Assembly: GCA_009768925.2 (NCBI GenBank)
Contig: VHIT02000028.1
Span: 124,001-188,000, forward strand
DNA from: Cryptosporidium bovis
Taxonomy: Eukaryota > Apicomplexa > Conoidasida > Eucoccidiorida > Cryptosporidiidae
DNA length: 64,000 nt
Reading direction: 5' to 3'
A model generated the notes under the pieces. It searched no databases. It was not told the DNA's origin and was given only the letters and a program-made list of their open reading frames with translations. Shown in pieces: positions 28,652 to 38,300 of the stretch (position 1 is the stretch's first letter; each line of letters begins with the position of its first letter). The position numbers and the translations under genes were made by a program.

Positions 28652-30325
28652 CTAAACCGTTATGCCACACGCTATTACTGTTATGTCATCAACTGAAGCA
28701 TTGCTCGTTTCCTTTAACCATGAATTTTGGCATTTTTTCACTGTCAAGTCAAGTTCTTCTTGAATACAAAGCTTTTTGTAATTAACTTCTATTTTCTTTG
28801 AATGTTCAAGAAAACCATCTGTACCAAGTAAAAGAACCAGCGAATCTCCTTTTTCTACCTTCATTTCCCATATTTCGGGTTTATGAGATATCCCTAAAGC
28901 TCTACCATTTGTATCACCGAGGCTTCTTGTCATGGAGAAATTGATACCTTTATCAGAAAATTTATTAGAGTAAAATCTGTTATTATCTATTAATCCCCCT
29001 TTATTCAGTATTCTTTTTCTCTCTTGGTAATTTTCTAGGTTATGTTGTGGTGTCTCATATACAATATTTCCAGTAAATGTATCAATTATTTTTCCTCCAG
29101 AACTACCAAGTTGAATCATTATAACTCTTTCAGTTTGAACTAATGCAATAGTTGCACTTGTACCTGAGGTTCCAAATAAATTTTCTTTCTCTAATAAAGA
29201 CTGCACACTGTCGAAAAGATTTGATATTTCTGAAATGATGTTTATTTCGTTTTTTTTTTCAACTTGTGCATGGTTGTGTGAATAAACCATTTTTTTAGTT
29301 ATATCATCACTATTATTAATATCTTTGAAGATAAGAATATTTTGGAGACCTCTCATTACCTTTTGCCTTACAATAGAAGAGATTTTGTGTCCATATCTTC
29401 CATGTCCATCAAAAACACCAACTAATAAGTTATTGTTCAATAATTTCTCTATACAAAAGTCGTCTTGGTTAACCATATTTTTATTTGTTCTTTTTCCGCG
29501 AGTGCATGCATAACTTATATTCCATTGTTTCAAAAGTGCTCTTCCAACGTTTTCACATGGCTTCCACAAACACTCCCTATCACAAAGTTCATCCTCATTT
29601 CTGGAGTTGTGGTCTCCACAGACGTATAGACTAATAGCATCATCTTTATATTCCTTAATAATGCTCTTACTTACATTTCTGGCCTTAACTTTTAGCGGTG
29701 GAAGTGATTCCCTTCCAGTGAATGTATTGTTATTACCTAAAACACCTTTTTGGATCAACTCCAACCTAACTTTGAGTTTTTGGTATTCATCTTCTCTGCT
29801 TGATAGGAGTTCTTTTAATTCAGATATCTGTTTTTTTAGTTCTCTATTCTCTTCAAACAGATTTTTTTCGTTGTATTGAATATTTTCACCTATATGTTTT
29901 GCTGCACTAATTCCAACTGAAGCAGATCTAACTGTTTCACTGCTTTTAAGGCTTTCAATATGTATTTTTGAAGGTAAATATGCGGGGCCAATAATTGAAA
30001 CTGTACTTTTTTGGATATTTCCATTTTGTATTCCTAATTGTCTTGTTCTTTCATCTTGAGCAATATTTCTTTCTGGACTCGGTGATCTAGAAATCCTTCC
30101 GGCTCTTCTGTGTATATAGCTTCCAATACTTGTAAACTGTGGTCCTGATTTTGAATTCAATTTTGCCCAACCATTTATTGTTGCTGACTGTTTGCTTGGA
30201 CCTAAAACGTAACTTGGTGATTGCAAAGAGGCAAAATTAATAGATGATATTTGGCTCCCAGATAAAGTTAACTTTCCAAAGTTAGAGGATAATTGATTTT
30301 GACAGGTGAACATGTCATTAATCAT
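28652..30325 (-). CDS. PP2C-type (PPM) Ser/Thr phosphatase with N-terminal coiled coil
   Basis: A 557-residue protein. Residues 1-150 are disordered, about 155-195 form a coiled coil (ENRELKKQISELKELLSS), and the PPM phosphatase domain occupies about 262-557. Metal-site motifs are NQDDF near 283, VFDGHG near 304-309, TRSLGD near 471, GTDG near 505 and DDITVI near 547. The family's GDSR segment reads GSSG, with Ser408 in place of the Asp that binds the third metal in human PPM1A, so kinetics may differ though the binuclear core looks intact. Localisation is unknown; the coiled coil suggests a partner protein. Confidence 0.88.
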   Translation of the reverse strand: MINDMFTCQNQLSSNFGKLTLSGSQISSINFASLQSPSYVLGPSKQSATINGWAKLNSKSGPQFTSIGSYIHRRAGRISRSPSPERNIAQDERTRQLGIQNGNIQKSTVSIIGPAYLPSKIHIESLKSSETVRSASVGISAAKHIGENIQYNEKNLFEENRELKKQISELKELLSSREDEYQKLKVRLELIQKGVLGNNNTFTGRESLPPLKVKARNVSKSIIKEYKDDAISLYVCGDHNSRNEDELCDRECLWKPCENVGRALLKQWNISYACTRGKRTNKNMVNQDDFCIEKLLNNNLLVGVFDGHGRYGHKISSIVRQKVMRGLQNILIFKDINNSDDITKKMVYSHNHAQVEKKNEINIISEISNLFDSVQSLLEKENLFGTSGTSATIALVQTERVIMIQLGSSGGKIIDTFTGNIVYETPQHNLENYQERKRILNKGGLIDNNRFYSNKFSDKGINFSMTRSLGDTNGRALGISHKPEIWEMKVEKGDSLVLLLGTDGFLEHSKKIEVNYKKLCIQEELDLTVKKCQNSWLKETSNASVDDITVIACGITV

Positions 30326-30478
30326 TGAGTTTAACCAAAAATAACTTATTAAGTTAGGGAAATTTTATATTTAATCCACTACCTAAATTTACACACACGA
30401 CAAAACGTCAACGAGGTTAAGCGATAAAAAAAGTAAATCACAAGGTAATAAAGCTTACAAAGAAAAAACATATCGAAT

Positions 30479-31522
30479 CTAATTATTTTTAGGTTTTAGA
30501 GTTCTCAAATAATTCCCGATTATTCTAATTGAGATAATAAACTGAATAAACTCCTCTAGATCTACCTTTAGTTTAAAATTCATTTGCATAAGTGCCTCTG
30601 TTTCAATCCTTGTCAACTCCTCATTTGAAACTCCACCAATCTGAGCAAAACTAGAATAGGTTAACAATTTGTCGTCATATAATTTTACACAAATAATCAA
30701 ACTTGAAAGCATCAATCTATGCGCATTCTTAGTGTCAAATACACACGAAGGATTGCCTTCGAGAATACGTATTATATATATAAACATTATTATAAATAGT
30801 GATGGACTACATAAGGAAAATTTAACGAGTCTCATAAAATAGTCTCTTATTGAAATATTCTTAAAGTTCTTGGTATCAAAACTTGTACTTATTTTGTTAT
30901 TAACCCTTATTTGTGAAATGTACTGTGTCAATACCAAAAAATCGCCGAGGATTTCATCGAACATAAAGCTACACATTAAATCGGAGTCATGGATACAAGA
31001 AATGTCAAACTTATTTTGATTATTTGGAAATTCAAATATATTCCAGAATTTCTGCGAATAAAACTCAGCTTTAAGATCGTCGAAATTTTCGTTATTTTCG
31101 TCAAATTTTTTTAGAACTTTCTCGCCAAGCAACAACCTAATTATATTCCTCGATAGTTCTATAATAGATTTTTTATCATACATTTTTTTTGAATCAAAAC
31201 TTAATATATCCAAGGAATTCTGGTTTCTAACCGTTTCATTAATACCCACATTCTTTGTAAATTTGTCGTTTACAACTTTTAAATGCTTATCTAATTTTAG
31301 ACTGTACCTTGGACTTGTCTTTACATTTGTTATAGATAGGGATCCGTTCTCTGAGTCGAGTTCAGCATTTTCCAAAAATGGAACTTCGTTTTTTAATTCC
31401 TGGAAATGCTCAATACCGAGAGTTGAATTGGCACAAAAATGAGATTTAGTTGAGTATGAGGAACTGATTTCTCCGGGATCCCTCGTTGACATACTTGTGC
31501 AAACAACACTTCTATTTTTCAA
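30479..31522 (-). CDS. P/U-type (PHO80-like) cyclin
   Basis: A 347-residue protein. The cyclin box (about residues 220-330) has the PHO80/PCL pattern: CSPSLFIIMFIYIIRI, AHRLMLSSLIICVKLYDD, FAQIGGVSNEELTRIETEAL and a terminal FKLKVDLEEFIQFI. P/U-type cyclins activate PHO85/CDK5-class kinases and link nutrient state or cell cycle to kinase activity. The N-terminal 130 residues are Ser-rich and probably regulatory. It is divergently paired with the glutamate 5-kinase gene across a 359-base spacer. Confidence 0.87.
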   Translation of the reverse strand: MKNRSVVCTSMSTRDPGEISSSYSTKSHFCANSTLGIEHFQELKNEVPFLENAELDSENGSLSITNVKTSPRYSLKLDKHLKVVNDKFTKNVGINETVRNQNSLDILSFDSKKMYDKKSIIELSRNIIRLLLGEKVLKKFDENNENFDDLKAEFYSQKFWNIFEFPNNQNKFDISCIHDSDLMCSFMFDEILGDFLVLTQYISQIRVNNKISTSFDTKNFKNISIRDYFMRLVKFSLCSPSLFIIMFIYIIRILEGNPSCVFDTKNAHRLMLSSLIICVKLYDDKLLTYSSFAQIGGVSNEELTRIETEALMQMNFKLKVDLEEFIQFIISIRIIGNYLRTLKPKNN

Positions 31523-31881
31523 CTCCAGTCTTCATTTCAAATATGTATTTTTCTTTTTAAGAAAAGTTAAATACTAGCGCCAGGACTATTCATCTCTTAT
31601 TATTTGGGATCACTTCGAATTGCGATTTTCGACACTAGTTTTTAATCCAACTACTTTATTTTCATGTTATACAAATATAAATTTATTTCCAGAAATATAA
31701 AAGTAAGTTGTTAGCAATAACAATAGACAAATATTTAGAAACTTATGTGAGAATTGTTAATGTGGAAATAAATGCACGCAGAGTCGGTTTTTTTTTTTTT
31801 TATGATTACGTGGAGTAATAAGGTGGTATAATATTAGTTGAACTTGCGGGAAAGTGCTTCAAAATATACAAGTTTCAATTA
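31523..31881. other. Divergent promoter with T15 tract and E2F-like motif
   Basis: A 359-base spacer between the cyclin and glutamate kinase genes. It has an uninterrupted run of T near 31787-31801 and TTGCGGGAAA at 31844-31853, an E2F-like half-site about 30 bases before the glutamate kinase ATG. No gene is seen. Confidence 0.5.
31844..31853. promoter_or_regulatory. E2F-like half-site near glutamate kinase start
   Basis: TTGCGGGAAA; its complement TTTCCCGCAA fits TTTSSCGC. A nearly identical TTGCGGGAAC occurs upstream of the STN1-like gene at 54052. Confidence 0.4.
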
Positions 31882-33339
31882 ATGGTAAATTTGACCACAA
31901 ATTCATCTGAAAGCCATGACTCTGGCCCACAATTGGTAAGAAGGGGGAAATGCGGGCCTTTGGTGGTGCTAAAAGTTGGGACGTCAACCTTGACAAATAG
32001 TAGAACAGGAAAGCTTTCTGTTTCAAATATTGGAGCACTCGTAGAGACGATATGTGATTTAATGGATAAAGGTTGTAGGGTTGTGTTGGTGTCTTCTGGA
32101 GCGGTTGGTGCAGGGCTGTTACACATGAATATAAGAGAAAAACCAACTAAATTGCATCTAAAACATGCAATAGCGGCAATAGGCCAACCTCTACTAATGA
32201 GGGTTTATGAGGATTTTTTTTCAATGAGAGGTGCTAAAGTTGCACAATTGCTGATGACCAGGTCAGATTTTGTAAACAAGGATAGGTATATTGACTTTAA
32301 AAATACATTACTGGACTTGATACATTGGAATGTTGTACCAATTATTAATGAAAATGACTCCGTTACAACAAATAACTTAAGTATTGGTAATAACGACACA
32401 TTAGCAGCTTATTGTGCAATAGCTATTTCAGCTGATTGGTTAATCTTAGCAACTGATGTAGATGCATTATTTACAAAAAATCCTAGGCTGCACAAAGACG
32501 CATTGCCAATACTTAAAGTAAATAATATAGATGCCATTTTCCATATGGAAAATGACAATTCAGAAGAAAACATTGGAACTGAGTTAGGGACTGGTGGAAT
32601 AAGGACTAAAATAATTGCAGCAAAAGTTGCAGCAGCAGCTGGAATTTCGACTTTCTTGGTGAATGGGTCATACCCAAATAGGTTGCTACAACTAGTGGAC
32701 TCTGACGATTTTATAAAGATTTCAGAGAATAAAGTTGCCTCCCCAAAATTACTATTGAGACAGAAAAAAAGTGAAAATGAATATATTTTTTATAATAATG
32801 AAGTAATAACTCACTCAGTCAGCAATGAAAGTTTTGGGCATTCCAAAACATCATTCGTCTCGTCACTTTCTACAATATCTGATGACCAATCAAGAGAGGA
32901 ATTAATATATTCTAATTTTGATGAAGAAATCGTTACTTGCAGTTTGGATGAGCTTTATCAAGGTGAATATATAGGAACTATTTTCACGAAACAGCTATTG
33001 TCACAAACAATGAAAAATCATAAAAGATGGATATTAAGTTTACCTGTTTGTGGAAAATTATTTCTTGATAGGGGAGCTATTAAATCGGTAGTTAACGATT
33101 CCGCTTCACTATTTTGCGCAGGCATTACTTATATTAAGGGAAAATTTGAAATGGGGGAAGTTGTCTCTATAGTTTGTGAAGATGATAACGATGAAAGGGA
33201 AGTTGCAAGATGTATTTCCAACTTTGACTCAACTAATCTAAAAAAAATAATAGGAAAAAGATCATGTGAAGTAGAAGACCTTCTTGGAGCAGGAGTTCAG
33301 GGAAAAGTCTCAGACAGGTCAAATATAATTAAACTTTAG
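31882..33339 (+). CDS. Glutamate 5-kinase with C-terminal PUA domain
   Basis: A 485-residue amino-acid-kinase-fold enzyme phosphorylating glutamate, the first step of proline synthesis. Motifs are VLKVGTSTL near 32-40, SSGAVGAG near 73-80, INENDSV near 154-160, TDVDALFTKNP near 192-202 and GTGGIRTK near 236-243. A Ser/Glu-rich insert (about 295-370) precedes a PUA domain (about 390-455, with FLDRGAIKSV). This is the free-standing kinase-PUA form of bacteria and fungi, not the fused P5C synthase of plants and animals. The second enzyme of the pathway (gamma-glutamyl phosphate reductase) is not in this window. The start is the first Met. Confidence 0.92.
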   Translation: MVNLTTNSSESHDSGPQLVRRGKCGPLVVLKVGTSTLTNSRTGKLSVSNIGALVETICDLMDKGCRVVLVSSGAVGAGLLHMNIREKPTKLHLKHAIAAIGQPLLMRVYEDFFSMRGAKVAQLLMTRSDFVNKDRYIDFKNTLLDLIHWNVVPIINENDSVTTNNLSIGNNDTLAAYCAIAISADWLILATDVDALFTKNPRLHKDALPILKVNNIDAIFHMENDNSEENIGTELGTGGIRTKIIAAKVAAAAGISTFLVNGSYPNRLLQLVDSDDFIKISENKVASPKLLLRQKKSENEYIFYNNEVITHSVSNESFGHSKTSFVSSLSTISDDQSREELIYSNFDEEIVTCSLDELYQGEYIGTIFTKQLLSQTMKNHKRWILSLPVCGKLFLDRGAIKSVVNDSASLFCAGITYIKGKFEMGEVVSIVCEDDNDEREVARCISNFDSTNLKKIIGKRSCEVEDLLGAGVQGKVSDRSNIIKL

Positions 33340-33476
33340 AGTTTTTGTAGAATATTTTTTATTCGCACCTTGTGTGAAAATGTGTACATCTTTATTTGTG
33401 TGTTTGGCCCATATTAAAAGAAAATGAGAATTAATATAATTAATTTATAGTTTTAAAATAAAAAATTAGAAATAGG

Positions 33477-35129
33477 ATGAATCTTTGTAGTATTGGAAGG
33501 GATTGTTTTGTAGAGGTTCGTGTTAAGGTTAGTGATTGCCTAAACTTTAATGCATATACTTTTCAGAGAAAAGGTGGGATAAGTCATCCGAATTTATCAA
33601 AATATGTCAGAAATTATAACTGTTACAATTTAAATTACAATCAAAAGAGGGATTGTGTTACTTCAAGAAGGGACTATATTACAGGAAAAAATGACCTAGG
33701 TTTTTTAACTGTCAGAAATAGAGTAGAAAGTGTTAGGACAAATGAATCAATAAACAAATTTACAACTCCAAAGAAAAACGGAAAGAGTCAATATTGCGAC
33801 AATTCATTACCCACTACTAGATTTAGTTCCGTAACAGAGAGGTCGATAAGCACGGCGAATGAATACACACCCACTTCAAATAATGAAAAAATAGTTTTTC
33901 CGCATCCCTATATTTTAACAAATCATTTATCGCCAAAAAAATCAAATAATGGGACAAATCTTCCGAAGAAAGACCAGATAAACAGAAATAAACCATCAAT
34001 TCCTCTGTTGAACCTTAAGTTTACAAAAGAATGCAGTTTAGATTTGGACAAAAAATTTGGAAATATAAAAAATTCGAATAGAATAGACAATAATGAGAAC
34101 AAATTTTTAGACTTGAATTCATCAAAGGGAAACAACAAATTAAGAAGAGATTGGGAGGGAGTGAATATTCTTATTTTAGCGGCTCTACATGATCGTACTA
34201 TACAAAATACGAAAGCTAAAATGGAGCAATTAACACTGTACACAAAGCAATCAAATATTGCAGGCAATTCAAAACAAAAATTTCATATTATTGAAGAAGG
34301 TAGTTTTGGTAAAGTATATAAGGGAAGGTACAAAAACTCCGATGTTGCAGTCAAAGTCCCAAATATTACAACTATGGAAACTGACCCGTTTGGTGTTATA
34401 GAAAGAATATTGAGGGAATGGAAATTACTAGCAAAGATAAAACACCCTAATGTGATTGGTCTTAAGGGAGGAATTATTCTCCCAAATAGGCACATCTGGT
34501 TGTTAACGAGTTATATTAACGGTTGTGACCTACATTCTTTAAGGCATAGATACAATTTTGACATTCCGATGGGAAAATCCATTAGAATGGTGAGACAACT
34601 TGTTGGTGTATTAGATTTTTTGCACACTCCTTCTAGGGAAAAAGGCATAATTATTCACAGAGATATAAAACCTGAAAATATTATTGTTGATTGTGTAAAT
34701 TGGGACATATTCCTGTGTGATTTCGGGGATGCAGAGGAAATAGGGTCTGGAAACAAGAGCAAATTGTCAGGTGCAACTTGGTTGTATTCACCAATTGAAC
34801 TTTTAAGTTCAGATCCAATGAGAATGGAGGCACAAACAAAACACTCTTACAAGTATGATGAAAAATGGGATATTTGGTCATTAGGATGTGTTTTACAAGA
34901 ATTTTTTGGACACTCAAATCCATTTGAATATATTGTTGATTATTCTGATAACTCTAACCAAATATACGATAAACTAGTAAAAGCAACAAAAGAAAACAAA
35001 TATAACCCCTATATTCCAGATAACATTCATCCAATAATAAGAAAAATAATAACAATGTGCCTACATGTTAATCCTCGTATGAGACCAACTGCAAAGGCCA
35101 TATTAAGAATGTTATCTCAATTAGATTAG
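33477..35129 (+). CDS. Protein kinase, TKL-like, with disordered N-terminus
   Basis: A 550-residue protein. The kinase domain occupies about residues 265-548 and keeps all catalytic motifs: GSFGKVYKG Gly loop, VAVK lysine near 292, HRDIKPEN near 394-401, DFG near 414-416, and an APE-equivalent reading SPIE. The DIWSLGC block is also present. The Gly-loop and catalytic-loop style resembles TKL/RIP-like kinases, though the HRDIKPEN loop is also usual in Ser/Thr kinases, so the group is uncertain. The first 260 residues are Asn/Lys/Ser-rich and disordered. It should be active. Confidence 0.88.
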   Translation: MNLCSIGRDCFVEVRVKVSDCLNFNAYTFQRKGGISHPNLSKYVRNYNCYNLNYNQKRDCVTSRRDYITGKNDLGFLTVRNRVESVRTNESINKFTTPKKNGKSQYCDNSLPTTRFSSVTERSISTANEYTPTSNNEKIVFPHPYILTNHLSPKKSNNGTNLPKKDQINRNKPSIPLLNLKFTKECSLDLDKKFGNIKNSNRIDNNENKFLDLNSSKGNNKLRRDWEGVNILILAALHDRTIQNTKAKMEQLTLYTKQSNIAGNSKQKFHIIEEGSFGKVYKGRYKNSDVAVKVPNITTMETDPFGVIERILREWKLLAKIKHPNVIGLKGGIILPNRHIWLLTSYINGCDLHSLRHRYNFDIPMGKSIRMVRQLVGVLDFLHTPSREKGIIIHRDIKPENIIVDCVNWDIFLCDFGDAEEIGSGNKSKLSGATWLYSPIELLSSDPMRMEAQTKHSYKYDEKWDIWSLGCVLQEFFGHSNPFEYIVDYSDNSNQIYDKLVKATKENKYNPYIPDNIHPIIRKIITMCLHVNPRMRPTAKAILRMLSQLD

Positions 35130-35236
35130 TGTTCAAAATTGACCTATTCAGGTTTTTGGAAAAAAATGTTAGTTTTTCTGTCTTCTCTCGAATTAATGAC
35201 TTTTTTAGGCGGCTTAGATCATAGTACCGTTGCTAC

Positions 35237-35245
35237 GCATGCATG
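35237..35245. promoter_or_regulatory. GCATGCATG motif upstream of ferlin gene
   Basis: GCATGCATG about 90 bases before the ferlin start codon, in an AT-rich spacer. It contains GCATGC and ATGCAT palindromes that fit known ApiAP2 sites. The role is inferred. Confidence 0.38.
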
Positions 35246-35330
35246 TTTACACGTGGATAATTGTTAGACTTTTTAATTTCTTTCTCACCAATTCTAGAGA
35301 TGGTTTATAGTGAGTAATTAATTTAATTAA

Positions 35331-38300
35331 ATGGCCAAGGATAAAAGATCTAAGTACATAGTTGGTTTCACAATACATGCAGGCAAGGGTTTTGTTACTC
35401 CTAACCAAAACCCCATAAATCCCTTAGTTGTGGTAAGATGTTGTGGGAGGGAATACAGAACAAAAGTAAAATATAACAAATTAATTGCAACACAATGGGA
35501 CGAATCTCACTCATGGACCGATATTTTTCTAACAGATACAGAATGGGATATGTCATTTATCACTTTTGAGGTTCAATCTGCAAATTCGTTCTGGAAAAAT
35601 GATGTTATTGGGCAATGTTCTGTACAATTAAAGACATTAAGACAGAGAAAGAACCATTTTTTGAAAAGACACTTCAACATTACTGAATTAAATGATACAT
35701 TTACAAAAGGAATTCTTTATTTAACAGTATACGCATGTGGACCAAACGACACACCACCTACAAGTGACGTATTAGAGTTACTGAATGCAGAAGAGGATAA
35801 TTTTCAAAATAACCAAATCGACTTTTTAAGTCAAATTGTTGGAATTCCTGAGTCTGACAAAAACAAATTGTTTCAAGAAAGAGAGAAGCAAATTTATAAT
35901 TTGTATGTCACAATATACAGAGTTGAGGATTTATTATTTAAAAAGGGTTTAAGAGACCCATTTGTAACCGTAGAGTTCAGTGGTTGCAGCATGAAAACTA
36001 CAATAGCACGTGGAGTACTGGACCATAATTTTAATGAGTGCCTCCGATTCCCAGTTGTGACACCAATAGTGGAAGACATTATAATCTTAAAATTATGGGA
36101 TGGTTCTACCAAACAACCAACGCTTATTACACAAGGAAAGTTTTCATTTGCCAAAGTTCGTTCTACGATTATCCCGGTAAGATGGTACAATTTTTATGGG
36201 AATTCTTGCTCAGATATTGAATTTTTATCAGAAGTTTCAACAGATAATTACTTTACGGAAAACATTCATACAGAAAATGATATGTATATAGGTAGAATAT
36301 TACTATCGCTAAAAACAGAGCTATTAAGAAATATGGATCAATTAATGCCTGCTCAAATAATATCTGCACAGCCATTGGATGAGTTATTTACTAGACCGTG
36401 TCAGGTAGTAGCTGATGTTTATTCAGTGAAGGGTATTTTCGGAAAGAATGCATGCGTAGAGGTATCAATTGGACCCGTAAAACGAAGAACAGAATTTGTT
36501 CAACGCGAAAAGAGTGAGCAAAAATACGAACATACAAGAAATGGTGTTAAAATAGTTGAATCAGGTAAACAGATAAATATGGACAATTTCTTTTTTGGAC
36601 CAGCAGAAGGAAGGGTACCAACAATTGAAATCGAATCTCAATCAAGAGAAGAACATACTTGGGATGTTATAATATCAGTATATACACACGACAGATTAAA
36701 AACAGATAATAATAGTAAACATGGAACTTTAACTAACAATGAAATTGCCATTGGCTCAAGAAGAGTAGCTTATTTTAGAGCAGCTATCACGAATATACCA
36801 ATATATTTAGAGAATAAACCCATGTCTCCGATTTGGCTTCCACTTAAACAAACAAATGAAGGTTGGTTGGACTTAATAAAAAATAAGGAAGTTGATGCTA
36901 ATGAGCGTTTTATACCAATTGAAGATCTTAATGAAGGAAAAAAAAAAGAAAAAAACATTCAGGAGATTGATTTGTATAGTATTGGTTCGAGTGCAATATT
37001 AATTTCAATATCAAAACATTTTTCTACAACAGTAAGGCGTACTAAAAGACATACAGTAAAAGCTATAGACTATGAAATAAGGTGTTACTTGTATGCTTGT
37101 AGGAATTTAAAAGAAAGTGGTAAAGATGAGAAAACAAACCCATATGTTGTTATTTCATCTTCTGGAGTGTATACAACCTCATCGATAAAAATAGGAACGA
37201 CTAATCCAACATTCATGGAGTGTATTACTTTGAGGGTTAAGGTTGAAGTAGACCCATTAAGTTCACTTCCAATAGTTTCACCTATTACAGTGAGCGTTTT
37301 TTCAAGACACAGCTGGGGAAAGAGGTATATTGGATCATGTATTTGTATATATGATCGAATTAAAGGTAGAAACAAAAAAAGTGAGCTTGCAAATAGAATT
37401 GAACCCTATTGGGTGAAACTTAAAGGCGGAAGAAAACTTCATTCTCATGTAGGTGATATTTTGATTTGTATTGATATGGTTAAGGCTTGTGATTCAAAAA
37501 TGATCCCACCACAACCACTTTTTCCCGAACTTAGAAAAGTTCAAATGATAGTTACAACAACATTTCTTCAAGAATTATTTATGATGACAGATGAAAATGT
37601 AAGAGAGAATATCAAGTCAAAGATACAGAGTAATGATAACTCATTTTTCAAACAGGGAATTATTGGTTCAAAAATCGAACAATTAAAGGTCTTGAATAAC
37701 GTTAATGGAGATTTCTTCCTTGAAAACCACGAAAGAGGAAATTCTATTTCGACTGAAATAAAAAACCCAGTTATAGAATTTGTTGTTAGTCCATTTGGAA
37801 GGGTTGATGCATCAATTGATTCAGAGGTAAAGAAAAATGAAGGTAATCAAGAAGGCAAAGGAATGAATACTAATAATAAAAGTAGTATTCCAACATTTAG
37901 GCATATCCTACAGTGGAAATCACTCACTAATTCTGGTAAAAAAGAATTTATTAATAAGACATGGAAAACAATGAACGGTTACAATTTTGAATTTTTTAAG
38001 TCTATTACTTTGGATATTTTTCTTCCTGTGTCACCATTATTTGATCCAAGACTGACAATAAGAGTTTTTGAAGGCATAGTTGATGAAACAAAACTTATTG
38101 GTGAATTCATTCTTCCATTAGTGACATTCTTACCTTGGATCCCCGATGTTGATTCTGCTGACGATTGGATTTCTGCAAAACACGACTTTTCAAATAATAT
38201 CGACATTTCTACTATTGTAAATGCATTTATGAAAGGTAATAAGAAGAATTTAATAAAACATTCGGGTTTAGTAAGCATAGCACTGGCAGATATGCAGGAA

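Noticed and set aside
31787-31801. T15 homopolymer as a terminator or mobile-element tail
   Set aside because: No target-site duplication or element body is seen, and long A/T runs are common in this genome's spacers.
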